Shown: one piece after another, positions 36,065 to 45,653 of the stretch
How positions within the stretch are numbered: the stretch's first letter is position 1
Layout: every line of letters starts with the position of its first letter
Source: Cupriavidus lacunae
GTDB lineage: Bacteria; Pseudomonadota; Gammaproteobacteria; Burkholderiales; Burkholderiaceae
Direction of reading: 5' to 3'
Assembly (NCBI RefSeq): GCF_003353055.1
Contig: NZ_QKWJ01000006.1
Span: 62,001 to 126,000 of the forward strand
Length of the DNA stretch: 64,000 bases
The notes under the pieces: generated by a model
What the model was told of the DNA's origin: nothing
What the model saw: the letters and a program-made list of their open reading frames with translations, nothing else
Database searches by the model: none
Made by a program: the position numbers and the translations under genes

Positions 36065-37251
36065 AGGTACTGGTCACCCATCCCGGCCTGCAGCATTCGC
36101 ACCAGATGGCGCAGGCGCTCTACGAGCAGGGCCTGCTCAGGCAGTACTGGTCCGGCGTGCCGGTGCGCGGCCCGGGCGAGCCGGTGCCGTGGTGGCTGCC
36201 GCCAGCCTATGGCGCCAAGGTCCGCGAAGTCGGCATTCCCGAGGCGCTGCGGCGCCATCCCCTGTGCTTCCCGGCCATGCTCAAGCTCGGCCTGCATCGC
36301 CGCATCGGCCTCAACCGTTACCTGGGCATGTCGCATTCCGCCTATGCACACCGGGTCTTTCACCTCTTCGATGCCTGGGCGGCGCGCCGCATCGAAGCGC
36401 TGCGTCCGGACGTGGTGGTGGCCTACGAGAACTCGGCCATGCTTACCTTCGAAGCGGCCCGCCGCATCGGCGCGCGCTGCGTGCTCGATGCGCCGGCCGT
36501 GCATCGCGTGGCGGCGGCGGCCATGATGGATCTGCCGCCCGACCGCTACCAGGCGCAGATCGATGCGCGCAAGGACCGCGAGGTGGAACTGTCGGACCTG
36601 GTCATCACCTGTTCCGAGTTCGCGGCGCAGTCTTATGCGGATGCCGGCGTGCCGTCGTCGAAGCTCAGGCCGATCCTGCTTGGCGCAAGCCCGCCCGGCA
36701 ATGTGCGGCGCCGGCGCACGCGTGCCGGCACGCGCTTCCTGTTTGCCGGCGGCCTGACCACGCTCAAGGCCGTCGACCTGCTGCAGCAGGCCTTTGCCAT
36801 GGTGCGCGCGCGTGTGCCGGAGGCGGAGCTGGCCATTGCCGGCTGGAGTGCCGAGCCCGGGCTGGCAGCGGCGCTGGCCTCGACTCCGGGGGTGACATTG
36901 CTCGGCGCCTTGCCGCAGCCAGTGCTCTACCAGGAGATTGCCGACGCCGATTGCCTGGTGCTGCCGTCCCGTTTCGATTCCTTCGGCATGGTGGTGGCCG
37001 AAGCGCTCGCTTGCGGCACCCCGGCGCTGGTATCGGAGCGGGTGGGAGCGAAAGAGATTCTGCAGGAGTTCCCGCGCGCGGGCTGGATCGTTCAGGTCAG
37101 CGCGCAATCCTTGTATGACCGCATGCTGGAGCTTGCCACGGTACGCGCCAGCCTGGACGAGGCGCGCCAGTACGCGAGCCTGGCCGGGGAGAAGTACACC
37201 TGGGCAAGGTATCGCAGCGCCGCGGTCGCAACCATCGCGACGCTATGCTGA
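36061..37251 (+). CDS. glycosyltransferase family 4
   Basis: 396 residues. The N-terminus MKVLVTHPGLQHSHQMAQAL and the C-terminal FLFAGGLTTLKAVDLLQQAF and LPSRFDSFGMVVAEALACG identify a GT-B retaining transferase. It starts in overlap with the flippase stop and its end overlaps the polymerase start by 7 bases. Sugar specificity unknown. Confidence 0.87.
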   Translation: MKVLVTHPGLQHSHQMAQALYEQGLLRQYWSGVPVRGPGEPVPWWLPPAYGAKVREVGIPEALRRHPLCFPAMLKLGLHRRIGLNRYLGMSHSAYAHRVFHLFDAWAARRIEALRPDVVVAYENSAMLTFEAARRIGARCVLDAPAVHRVAAAAMMDLPPDRYQAQIDARKDREVELSDLVITCSEFAAQSYADAGVPSSKLRPILLGASPPGNVRRRRTRAGTRFLFAGGLTTLKAVDLLQQAFAMVRARVPEAELAIAGWSAEPGLAAALASTPGVTLLGALPQPVLYQEIADADCLVLPSRFDSFGMVVAEALACGTPALVSERVGAKEILQEFPRAGWIVQVSAQSLYDRMLELATVRASLDEARQYASLAGEKYTWARYRSAAVATIATLC

Positions 37252-38609
37252 GCCAATCCGCCATACACCTGGGCCCGCCGGCGCGTACGCGCAGCCGCCG
37301 GCGAGCACGCACCACCTTCGGCACCGTCTTCCTGTTGGTGTTCCTGGTGGCCATCTTCGAAGGCGCGGCGCGCAAATGGGTGGCAGGCTCGCTAAGCCTG
37401 CCACTGGTACTGCTGCGGGACCTGCTGGCGCTCTATGGCATCTACTACGCAATGCGCTACGGCGGCGTCACGCCGGCGCGGCCGGCAGTGCGCCTGCTGC
37501 TGCTGTGGACCGGCCTGGTGTTTGCGTGGGGGCTGGTGCAGGCCATCGCCGGCGACGGCACCCTCGCCATCATGCTGGTCGGCCTGCGCTTCTGGCTGCT
37601 CTATGTATGGTTCGGCGTTGCCGCGGCGCTGCTGCTTGAGCCCGAGGACGTCGCGGCGATCTGCAAGACCACCCTGGTGCTGATGGTGATGATGGTGCCC
37701 CTTGTGGTGCTGCAGCACTATCTGCCGCCTGGCAGCTTCCTGAACCGGCAGGTCGACGGCGACGAAGACAAGGTGTTCATGATGGTGAACGATATCGTGC
37801 GCACCACCGGCACGTTCTCCTTTACCCTGGGCTACACCACCTTCCTGGCGATCGCCACCCCGATCGCACTGCAGTACGTGATCGGTGGCGGCGGCAAGCG
37901 CCACTGGCTGTACGCGCTGGTGGTGCTGGGGAGCCTGCTGATCAGCGCACTGGTAAGCGGCTCGCGCGCCACGGTGCTGCTGATGCCGGCCCTGTTCGTG
38001 GCTGCCGCGCTGTGCATGCTCGCCTTCGGGCGCGCGGCCTTGAAGCGGCGTGTGCTGGTCTGGGCTGGCATGGCAGTGCTGGTCGGCGCGGTCGGCATGA
38101 CCGTGTTCAGCGATTCGGTACAGGGCACCATCCAGCGCTTCCATGAAGCTGCCGAATACGAAGACTTCGGCGATCGCATGGAAACGATCTTCCTTGGCGA
38201 GAGCGAAGCCTACGTCAAGCAAAGCCTGCTTGGGGCGGGGATCGGGCGCGGCAGCAACCTGGCGAGCTATCTCGAGCGCGGCGAGATCACCTTCATGCTG
38301 TCGGAAACCGAGACCGGCCGGAGCATCGAGGAAGCCGGCCTGCTCGGCTACGTCTTCGTGGCGCTGAAATTTTTGGTCTGCATGGCCGGTCTTTGGCGCG
38401 CTTTCGGCGTGGCCCGCCGCACCGGCCGCTGCTTTGCCATCCTGCTCTGGCTGGTGGGCACGCTGTGCCTGATGTCATGGTCGTTGATCGGCCAGCTGAC
38501 CACCAATGTGCTTGGCTTCCTCTTTATCGGCTTCACCATGGCGGTGACCCGGCTGGAGCGGCTGGAGGGGCGCAAGCGACCCGACCGCCGGCGGGGGCAC
38601 GCCCGCTAG
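37245..38609 (+). CDS. Wzy-like polysaccharide polymerase
   Basis: 454 residues with 10-12 membrane segments. A long periplasmic loop lies around residues 285-345 (DSVQGTIQRFHEAAEYED, GRGSNLASYLERGE), as in O-antigen polymerases. It would join repeat units on the periplasmic face. Sequence conservation in this group is low, so the call rests on topology, the loop and the place between transferases and flippase. Confidence 0.75.
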   Translation: MLSQSAIHLGPPARTRSRRRARTTFGTVFLLVFLVAIFEGAARKWVAGSLSLPLVLLRDLLALYGIYYAMRYGGVTPARPAVRLLLLWTGLVFAWGLVQAIAGDGTLAIMLVGLRFWLLYVWFGVAAALLLEPEDVAAICKTTLVLMVMMVPLVVLQHYLPPGSFLNRQVDGDEDKVFMMVNDIVRTTGTFSFTLGYTTFLAIATPIALQYVIGGGGKRHWLYALVVLGSLLISALVSGSRATVLLMPALFVAAALCMLAFGRAALKRRVLVWAGMAVLVGAVGMTVFSDSVQGTIQRFHEAAEYEDFGDRMETIFLGESEAYVKQSLLGAGIGRGSNLASYLERGEITFMLSETETGRSIEEAGLLGYVFVALKFLVCMAGLWRAFGVARRTGRCFAILLWLVGTLCLMSWSLIGQLTTNVLGFLFIGFTMAVTRLERLEGRKRPDRRRGHAR

Positions 38610-38654
38610 CCGCGGGCCGTGGGTACGCATCAACATCGATCTGCGAAAGGCAAT

Positions 38655-39872
38655 ATGAGGCTTATTCTGTTCGGTCATCCTGCCTTTTTCGGCAGCCACA
38701 GCATGGACCGCTTCGCGGCCATGATCGTCGAGGGCATGCGCGAGCGCGGCCACGATACGCAGCTGTGGACGCCGCCGGCCGTGCTGGTGCGGCTGTCCGC
38801 GCGCCCGGGATTGCGCAAGTGGCTGGGCTATATCGACCAGTACGTGATCTTTCCCGCGCTGACGTGGTGGCGGTTGCGCCGCGAGAGAGCGGGCGCGCTG
38901 GTGGTGCTGACCGATCATTCGCTGGGCATGTGGATGTGGCTGCTGCATCGCCGCCCGCACGTGATCCACTGCCACGATTTCATCGCCCAGCGCACTGCCG
39001 CCGGCGAATTCCCGGGGCGGAACCTCTCGGTCAGCGGGCGCATCTACCAGTCGCTGATCATGCGGGGCATCGCGCTGGGCCGGAATTTCGTCGCGGTCTC
39101 GGAGAAGACTGCGCAAGACTTGCTGCGCCTGCATCCGGCGCCCGCGCCGCACGTCCAGGTGGTGCACAACGGCCTCAATTACCCGTTTCGCCCGCTCTCG
39201 CACGACGTGGCCATACGCCGGCTACATGCGGCCAGCGTCGACGAGATCCGTCCCGGCATGCTTGTCCATATCGGCGGCAACCAGTGGTACAAGAACCGCG
39301 AAGGCGTGCTGGCGCTGTACCAGGCTTATTGCGAGGTTGTTTCCCGCGAATCCGGCGCGCCGCGCCCGCTGTGGATGATCGGGCCCGAGCCGACCCCGGC
39401 CATGCGCGAGATGGCCGACAGCGCGGAGCGGCTTGGGGGCAGGGTGCGCTTTCTGCACGGGATGTCCACCGCGGCTGTCCACGCCGTCTATGCGCTGGCG
39501 GCGGTGCTGCTGTTTCCGAGCCTGGAAGAGGGCTTCGGCTGGCCTGTGATCGAAGCCATGGCGTGCGGCGTTCCGGTGCTGACGACGGCGCGTGCGCCGA
39601 TGCAGGAGATCGGCGGCGGGCTGGCGCTGCTGATGGAGCCGATGGTGCCTGGGCAGGCGCAAGCCTGGGCCCGGCGCAACGTGGGGATGCTGCTGGATCT
39701 GCTGTCGTGGCCCGAGGCGAAGCTCGGCCGGCTGTCTGCGGAGTCGCTGTCGTGGGCCCGGCATTTCTCGGCGGACCGGGCGCTGGACCAGTACGAGGCC
39801 ATCTACCGTGTCGCGCTGGCCCCTGAGCCTGCCGGCGAGGCTCAGGGGCAGGAAGGGCCGGCCCGGGGATAG
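38655..39872 (+). CDS. glycosyltransferase (GT-B, group 1)
   Basis: 405 residues. Begins MRLILFGHPAFFGSHSMDRFA. C-terminal features are HIGGNQWYKNREGVLALY and FPSLEEGFGWPVIEAMACGVP. Start preceded by AAAGG. It closes the rightward run; the next gene converges from the other strand after a 66-base gap with no clear terminator. Confidence 0.87.
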   Translation: MRLILFGHPAFFGSHSMDRFAAMIVEGMRERGHDTQLWTPPAVLVRLSARPGLRKWLGYIDQYVIFPALTWWRLRRERAGALVVLTDHSLGMWMWLLHRRPHVIHCHDFIAQRTAAGEFPGRNLSVSGRIYQSLIMRGIALGRNFVAVSEKTAQDLLRLHPAPAPHVQVVHNGLNYPFRPLSHDVAIRRLHAASVDEIRPGMLVHIGGNQWYKNREGVLALYQAYCEVVSRESGAPRPLWMIGPEPTPAMREMADSAERLGGRVRFLHGMSTAAVHAVYALAAVLLFPSLEEGFGWPVIEAMACGVPVLTTARAPMQEIGGGLALLMEPMVPGQAQAWARRNVGMLLDLLSWPEAKLGRLSAESLSWARHFSADRALDQYEAIYRVALAPEPAGEAQGQEGPARG

Positions 39873-39938
39873 CGGAAAATACCGAAGCTGGCGGTCAACG
39901 CGGCAGCGGACGGTGTGGGCCGGATTTACCGGTTCTCG

Positions 39939-40865
39939 CTATCGGATACTCAGTACCAGATCTCCCTTGGTCTTTCCCGCCACGACGGGGGAAATCGTAT
40001 AGGTGTATCCGCCCGACAAGGCAAAGGCCGCGAGCTTGAGGAGTTTCGGCCAGCTTTGCTTGTATCGCTTGATGTACTGTATCCGGAATGCCGATGCCCG
40101 ACCGCCGAACGCGTCAAGCAGCTGGCTGACGTCGAGGTCATCGTCCCAACTCTCGAATACCACCGCAGCACTGATTTCCTTCGGAATGGTGCGTGCGATG
40201 GCATGAATGACGGTCGGCTCGTAGCCTTCGACATCGATCTTGATGACGCCGGAGGTCAAGCCGGCTTCCATCAGGCCGCAGAACAGGTTCCGAAATACCT
40301 CGTCCGCCGCGGCGATCTGGATCTCCACCCGGAGATACTGTTGCGGGTCGATATGATCGAAGCCATCCTTGCTCGCCAGCGTGGCTGCCGAGTAACTATT
40401 GTGCTCGTCGTCAATAAAGGCGCCACCCCAGTTGTGACGGGGCACATTCAGGACTTTGCGTTCATTGGCTTCGCCCAGGCCGAATTCATAGAGACGATAG
40501 TCGGTGCCGGCCAGCGAAATCCGGGCGTTGACCCGGAGGATGGAGAAGCAATCCGGGTTGGGCTCGAACATGTGAACCTGCCGGAACCTGCCGCCTGACT
40601 GGCATGATGTGAGGCCGATATTTGCGCCGATATCGATCAGAAAATCGCCGTAGCCGGCATTCGCATAGTGCTCGATGAAGCTGCGGACATGGGGCTCGTG
40701 GTTGCCGGTGACTTGCGGCGCAGCGGAGATCTGATCGGCACCCCGGAGAAACAGGTTCTGGCTCTTTCGGGTCAGTTGCCTGAACAGCGCCAGCTGAATC
40801 TGCTGAAGCGCGGTGTTGAGGACCGATTGCTTGTACTGGTAGGCCTGGTGAGGATCGACTTGCAT
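39939..40865 (-). CDS. FkbM-family methyltransferase
   Basis: 308 residues. The SAM-binding glycine loop is LIDIGANIGLTS (about residue 75-86), with VHMFEPNPD after it and KIDVEGYEPTVI, both typical of FkbM methyltransferases that O-methylate sugars. Base composition is visibly lower in GC (near 50 percent) than flanking genes, suggesting recent acquisition. AAAGGAG precedes the ATG at a rather long spacing. As the last gene of the leftward run it may add an O-methyl cap to the polymer. Confidence 0.82.
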   Translation of the reverse strand: MQVDPHQAYQYKQSVLNTALQQIQLALFRQLTRKSQNLFLRGADQISAAPQVTGNHEPHVRSFIEHYANAGYGDFLIDIGANIGLTSCQSGGRFRQVHMFEPNPDCFSILRVNARISLAGTDYRLYEFGLGEANERKVLNVPRHNWGGAFIDDEHNSYSAATLASKDGFDHIDPQQYLRVEIQIAAADEVFRNLFCGLMEAGLTSGVIKIDVEGYEPTVIHAIARTIPKEISAAVVFESWDDDLDVSQLLDAFGGRASAFRIQYIKRYKQSWPKLLKLAAFALSGGYTYTISPVVAGKTKGDLVLSIR

Positions 40866-41015
40866 TGCAGCGCGCTCCTTTAGATATCGGACGACCTAGC
40901 CGCTGAACGTTGCATAGGGTCTTTTTTGACTGGGCAGCCTCCAGCGAAATCTTGCACAAGGATTATCAAAGCCGGGGCGGCCGAGGTCTGTACGGCATCG
41001 CACTCTGCCTCGGGC

Positions 41016-42266
41016 TCAGGCGACCGCCGAGGCGTCTGGTGCTGCGGATGATGACACCAGCTCCTGCAGCGCTGATTCCAGTCCTGACAGCACGGCGTCG
41101 CGGCCGAGATGGGCTTCGGCCCATGCGCGGCCGGCGGCGGCAAGCATGGCGCGCCGCTGCGGCTGGCACGCGAGCGTCGCAATGGCGTGGGCCAGGGCGC
41201 TGCCATCGCCCGGCGGCACCAGCACGCCCACGCGCCCCACCAGGCGCCCAAGTTCGGTCTCGGGCAACGCGGTGGCAATGACCGCGCGCCGGCTTGCCAG
41301 CATGCCGGTGAGCTTGGAGGGCATGACCAGGTCGGCGGCATCGGCGCGCTGCGGCAACAGGTGGATATCGGCGGCCGCCATCATGGCGTGGAACTGCGCC
41401 TGCGGCTGTAGTGGCAGGAAGTGCACGCGCGCCAGGCCCGCGCACCGGTCCTGCAGCGCGGCACGGCCGCTGCCCTCGCCGCACAGCACCACGTGGATGC
41501 GCTGATGGCCCTGCAGTGCCTGCGCGGCGTCGGCCAGCACTTCCAGGCCCTGTTTGTTGCCCATGTTGCCGGCATAGAGGGCGAGCACCGCATCGGCGGG
41601 AATCCCCAGTGTCTGCCGGAAGGCGTGCGCGGCGTCGGGCGATGCCTCGTGCAGGTCGGCCCAGTTCGGCAGCAGCTTCAGGCGCGCGTCGCTGACGCCC
41701 TTGGCGAGCAAGGCATCCGCCATCGCATGCGAGATGGTGGAGACCCGGTGGTAGCGCGTGGTCAGCGCACGCTCCATGCGCGTGGCCAGGCCGCGCAGCA
41801 GCGGATGCCGCAGCACGCCCAGGGCGAAAGCGGCATCGACCTCCAGGTCTTGCACATGCAGCCAGGTCCTGGCGCGGGTCCAGCTGCCGAGCAGCAGCGC
41901 CGCCGGGCTGCACATCAGCGTGGGTTCGACGGCAAAGATCACGTCGGGGCGCCAGCGCAGTTGCGCCGCCAGCCATGGCGCGCTGCTCAGCGCAAAGCTC
42001 ATCAGGTGCAGGATGCGCAGCAGGCCGGAGGGCTTGCGCGGCACCCAGACCGGCGCGCGGTAGACCGTGACCTGGTCATGCATCTCGCGGCGATAGCGCC
42101 ACGCGCTGTAGCCTTCGCCGACGCGCCAGGCGGGGTAGTACGGCGGCGCGCAGATGACGCGCACCTCATGCCCGCGCGCGGCCAGCCATTGCGCCTGTTC
42201 ACCGGTGTACTTGCCGATGCCGGTCAGCTCCGGCGCGTAGTTCTGGCAGTAGATCAGGATCTTCAT
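41016..42266 (-). CDS. wcaI: WcaI-type glycosyltransferase
   Basis: 416 residues. The N-terminus MKILIYCQNYAPELTGIGKY and the central LHVQDLEVDAAFALG are hallmarks of the colanic acid fucosyltransferase WcaI group. The C-terminal donor domain has YAGNMGNKQGLEVLADAA and LPQRADAADLVMPSKL. It lies directly after gmd and fcl, which make GDP-fucose, so a fucosyltransferase role fits. That donor is inferred. Confidence 0.88.
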   Translation of the reverse strand: MKILIYCQNYAPELTGIGKYTGEQAQWLAARGHEVRVICAPPYYPAWRVGEGYSAWRYRREMHDQVTVYRAPVWVPRKPSGLLRILHLMSFALSSAPWLAAQLRWRPDVIFAVEPTLMCSPAALLLGSWTRARTWLHVQDLEVDAAFALGVLRHPLLRGLATRMERALTTRYHRVSTISHAMADALLAKGVSDARLKLLPNWADLHEASPDAAHAFRQTLGIPADAVLALYAGNMGNKQGLEVLADAAQALQGHQRIHVVLCGEGSGRAALQDRCAGLARVHFLPLQPQAQFHAMMAAADIHLLPQRADAADLVMPSKLTGMLASRRAVIATALPETELGRLVGRVGVLVPPGDGSALAHAIATLACQPQRRAMLAAAGRAWAEAHLGRDAVLSGLESALQELVSSSAAPDASAVA

Positions 42267-42291
42267 GGCAGCTCCGCGCGCGCGCTCATGG

Positions 42292-43284
42292 TCAGGCCAG
42301 CGCGGGCGCGATGCCGCTGGGCAGCATGCCGGTGCGGCAGGCCTCCTCGTACACGCGGCGCAGGCCGTCTTGCAGGGGGATCTGCGGGCGCCAGCCCGTG
42401 CCCATGATGGCGGCGCTGTCCAGCCGCTTGCGCGGCGTGCCGTCGGGCTTGTCGGCTTCGAAGCCGAGGGTGCCGCGATAGTTGGTGACCCGTGCCACCA
42501 GTTCCGCCAGCGCGCCGATCGAGATCTCGTCGTCGCTGCCCACGTTGAGAAAGCCCGCGGGGGCTGCCTCGCGGTATGCCGGTGCAGGCAGGGCCATCAC
42601 GTGCAGGCAGGCACGCGCGAGATCGTCGGCATGCAGGAATTCGCGCAGGGGCCGGCCGCTGCCCCACACCGCCACGCGCGGCGCACCGGCCAGGCGCGCA
42701 TCGTGGAAGCGGCGGATCAGCCCCGGTATGACATGGCTGTTCTCAGGGTGGTAGTTGTCGCCCGGCCCATAGAGGTTGGTCGGCATCACGCAGCGGAAGT
42801 CGGTGCAGTACTGCCGGTTGTAGCTGTCGCACAGCATGATGCCGGCGATCTTGGCGATCGCGTAGGGCGCGTTGGTCGGCTCCAGCGCGCCGGTCAGCAG
42901 CGCCGCTTCGCGGATCGGCTGCGGCGCCAGCCTGGGGTAGATGCAGCTTGAGCCGAGAAACAGCAGGCGCCGGACCCCGGCCTGCCACGCGGCGTGGACG
43001 ACATGCGTGGCGATGGCAAGGTTCTGGTGGATGAATTCCGCGGGATAGGTGTTGTTCGCATGGATGCCGCCGACACGGGCGGCGGCCAGGTAGACCTCGT
43101 CGATGCGCTGCGCGGCAAAGAATGCCTGCACCTGCTGCTGGTCGCACAGATCCAGCTCGGCGTGCGTGCGCGTCACGATGTCGGCCGTGCCGCGCGCGCG
43201 CAACGCGCGCTCGATGGCCGAGCCGACCATGCCGCGGTGGCCGGCGACAAAGACGCGCGGACGCGGTGCGATGGCCTCGTTCAT
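42292..43284 (-). CDS. fcl: GDP-L-fucose synthase
   Basis: 330 residues. Epimerises and reduces GDP-4-keto-6-deoxymannose to GDP-L-fucose with NADPH. Seen: [10 protein letters not shown] (dinucleotide fold), SSCIYP with the catalytic Ser and Cys, YAIAK for the Tyr/Lys pair, and NSHVIP with the catalytic His. Six bases separate it from gmd upstream, so the two are one unit. Confidence 0.95.
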   Translation of the reverse strand: MNEAIAPRPRVFVAGHRGMVGSAIERALRARGTADIVTRTHAELDLCDQQQVQAFFAAQRIDEVYLAAARVGGIHANNTYPAEFIHQNLAIATHVVHAAWQAGVRRLLFLGSSCIYPRLAPQPIREAALLTGALEPTNAPYAIAKIAGIMLCDSYNRQYCTDFRCVMPTNLYGPGDNYHPENSHVIPGLIRRFHDARLAGAPRVAVWGSGRPLREFLHADDLARACLHVMALPAPAYREAAPAGFLNVGSDDEISIGALAELVARVTNYRGTLGFEADKPDGTPRKRLDSAAIMGTGWRPQIPLQDGLRRVYEEACRTGMLPSGIAPALA

Positions 43285-43290
43285 GGTGGG

Positions 43291-44502
43291 CTACTCGAGG
43301 TGATTGAAGGCCTGGAACCCGGCCAGCCTGACCAGCGCATCGCGCCGCGCGGCGGCGTAGTCGGCTTCGATCATTTCCCTGACCAGTTCCGCAAAGCCGG
43401 TGCGCGGGGTCCAGCCCAGGCGCTCGCGTGCGCGGCTGGCGTCGCCCAGCAGGGTTTCCACCTCGGTGGGCCGGAAGTAGCGCGGATCGACCCGCACCAC
43501 GATTTCGCCTGGCTTGCACACCGGCGCGATCCTGCCGCCCCGCGGGTCTGGCTCGACATGCTCGACCATGCCGACCTCATCGACCCCGCTGCCGTGGAAG
43601 GTGATGGTGATGCCCAGCTCGCGCGCCGCGCGCTGCACGAACTCGCGCACGCTGTGCTGTTCGCCGCTGGCGATGACAAAGTCCTCCGGCGCGGGCTGCT
43701 GCAGCATCAGCCATTGCATCTCGACGTAGTCGCGCGCGTGGCCCCAGTCGCGCAGGGCCGACAGGTTGCCCAGGTAGAGCGTTTCCTGCAGGCCCAGCGC
43801 GATGCGGGCAATGGCGCGCGTGATCTTGCGCGTGACGAAGGTCTCGCCGCGCACCGGGCTTTCATGGTTGAACAGGATGCCGTTGCAGGCATACATGCCA
43901 TAGGCCTCGCGGTAGTTCACCGTGATCCAGTAGGCGTAGAGCTTGGCGGCGGCATAGGGGCTGCGCGGATAGAAGGGCGTGGTTTCCTTCTGCGGGGTTT
44001 CCTGCACCAGCCCGTAGAGCTCGGACGTGGACGCCTGATAGAAGCGCGTGAGCTTCTCCAGCCCCAGGATGCGGATCGCCTCGAGCAAGCGCAGCGTGCC
44101 GACCCCGTCGGTGTTGGCGGTGTATTCCGGTTGCTCGAAGGAGACCTGCACGTGGCTCTGCGCGGCAAGGTTGTAGATCTCGTCCGGCTGCGACTGCTGC
44201 ACCACCCGAACCAGGCTGGCGGTGTCGGTCATGTCGCCGTGGTGCAGGATCAGGCGGCGCTCCTGCGCCTGGGGATCCTGGTACAGGTGGTCGATGCGCT
44301 CCGTGTTGAAGAGCGAACTGCGCCGCTTGATGCCGTGGACTTCATAGCCCTTGGCCAGCAGCAGTTCGCACAGGTAGGCCCCGTCCTGACCGGTGATGCC
44401 GGTGATCAGGGCACGCCGGATGCCGTTGCGTCCGCGTGGCGCGGAGCGTTCCGGTCCGCTAGCGGTGATATGCCCAAGAGTGTCCAGCTCGTTTGCGCCC
44501 AT
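43291..44502 (-). CDS. gmd: GDP-mannose 4,6-dehydratase
   Basis: 403 residues. Turns GDP-mannose from ManC into GDP-4-keto-6-deoxymannose. [10 protein letters not shown] gives the NADP loop; [11 protein letters not shown] the catalytic Ser/Thr/Glu region; [10 protein letters not shown] the Tyr/Lys pair. About 28 extra residues precede the usual start; a shorter start within the frame is possible. Followed by fcl. Confidence 0.95.
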   Translation of the reverse strand: MGANELDTLGHITASGPERSAPRGRNGIRRALITGITGQDGAYLCELLLAKGYEVHGIKRRSSLFNTERIDHLYQDPQAQERRLILHHGDMTDTASLVRVVQQSQPDEIYNLAAQSHVQVSFEQPEYTANTDGVGTLRLLEAIRILGLEKLTRFYQASTSELYGLVQETPQKETTPFYPRSPYAAAKLYAYWITVNYREAYGMYACNGILFNHESPVRGETFVTRKITRAIARIALGLQETLYLGNLSALRDWGHARDYVEMQWLMLQQPAPEDFVIASGEQHSVREFVQRAARELGITITFHGSGVDEVGMVEHVEPDPRGGRIAPVCKPGEIVVRVDPRYFRPTEVETLLGDASRARERLGWTPRTGFAELVREMIEADYAAARRDALVRLAGFQAFNHLE

Positions 44503-44610
44503 GGCTCTGATCCGTTAGCAAGTGTGGCGACTGTAGCGCCGCGGGCCGGCGGCGGACCGTCTGCTACCCCACACAAGGACCCCGGGCCGATGTGGGCCCG
44601 GCGCAACGGA

Positions 44611-45579
44611 TCAGGATTCAGTGGACTCGGTGCGCGATACCGGCGCCGCGGCATCGGCGCGCTCCTGGTCTTCGGGGCGGGCATGGTCCGGGGCGAGCCG
44701 CAGATGCCGCCAGAGCAGTTGCGTGGTCACCCAGAACGGTGCCACGCCGCGCCAGCCGGAGCGATGCAGGTGATGGCCGAGATTGTGCGGCAAGGCCAGC
44801 ATCAGGAACAGCGCTGCCTTGGTCGGGCGGTGCTGACTGCGGCCGTACCGGTGCAGCATGGTGACCATGCGCGCAGCATCGGCGGCAGGGCTGCCGGCGC
44901 ACGGCGCGGGCCGCGCCGTGTGCAGGTGGTTCACCGCGCTGGGGACCAGTTCGATGCAGCATCCGTGGCCGTAGACGGCGCGCCCGGCGAGATCGGGAAC
45001 GTCGTAGCCGGAGTCCAGGCGCTCGTCGAACGGCAGGTGATCCAGCAGCGAGCGCGGAAAGACGGTGCTGGACAGCACCACCGAGCAAAGCGGCCGCGCG
45101 CGCGCGCCATGGCGCGAGGGGTGGCGCAAAGGCTGTCCGAGGAAGTCATGGTGCAGCGGGTGCAGGCACTCGCCCTCGCACATGGCAATGCCGGTCAGCA
45201 CCAGGGTGTCGGCGTTGCCGCCCGCGGCGACGCGGTAGATGAAGTCGTCGGCCAGGCGCTCTCCCATCTGCTGCAGGAAGGTCGGCCCCAGCGTGGTGTG
45301 GTCGTCAAGAAACAGCACGTGCGAGCCGGTCGCCGCGCGCAGCAGCCGGTTGCGGTTGGCCGCGCCGCTGCGCCTGGGTCCTTCCAGGTACGGGATGTGC
45401 GGATAGGCCGCGCGCATCAGTTCGCGGGTGGCGTAGTTGCTGCTGTCGTCGGAGACGATCAGTTGGTGCGGCGGCATGGTCGATTCAGCGATCGACTGCA
45501 GTGCCTGGCACAGGCCGTCCGGATGGTCGCGCGTGCTCACGCACACGGAAAAGCTGGGCAAGAACGTGCTGGCTGGCAT
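44611..45579 (-). CDS. glycosyltransferase family 2
   Basis: 322 residues, GT-A fold. FSVCVSTRDHPDGL starts the nucleotide-binding half, LIVSDDSSNYATR and FLDDHTTLG give the DD and DxD-type metal sites. A membrane-near hydrophobic part lies toward the C-terminus. The start follows an excellent GGGAGGGG ribosome-binding site. It lies between the second LuxR regulator and gmd, in the same direction. Confidence 0.82.
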   Translation of the reverse strand: MPASTFLPSFSVCVSTRDHPDGLCQALQSIAESTMPPHQLIVSDDSSNYATRELMRAAYPHIPYLEGPRRSGAANRNRLLRAATGSHVLFLDDHTTLGPTFLQQMGERLADDFIYRVAAGGNADTLVLTGIAMCEGECLHPLHHDFLGQPLRHPSRHGARARPLCSVVLSSTVFPRSLLDHLPFDERLDSGYDVPDLAGRAVYGHGCCIELVPSAVNHLHTARPAPCAGSPAADAARMVTMLHRYGRSQHRPTKAALFLMLALPHNLGHHLHRSGWRGVAPFWVTTQLLWRHLRLAPDHARPEDQERADAAAPVSRTESTES

Positions 45580-45594
45580 GATGACCCCTCCCTG

Positions 45595-45610
45595 GCCGGC
45601 AATTGCCGGC
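45595..45610. promoter_or_regulatory. 16-bp palindrome upstream of the GT2 gene
   Basis: GCCGGCAATTGCCGGC is a perfect palindrome 15 bases before the GT2 start codon and 43 bases past the regulator stop. It could be an operator or form a weak intercistronic hairpin. Confidence 0.4.
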
Positions 45611-45653
45611 ACTTGCGCCGGCCCGTCTGTGCGGGCGCGGCGCGGCAAAGCAC

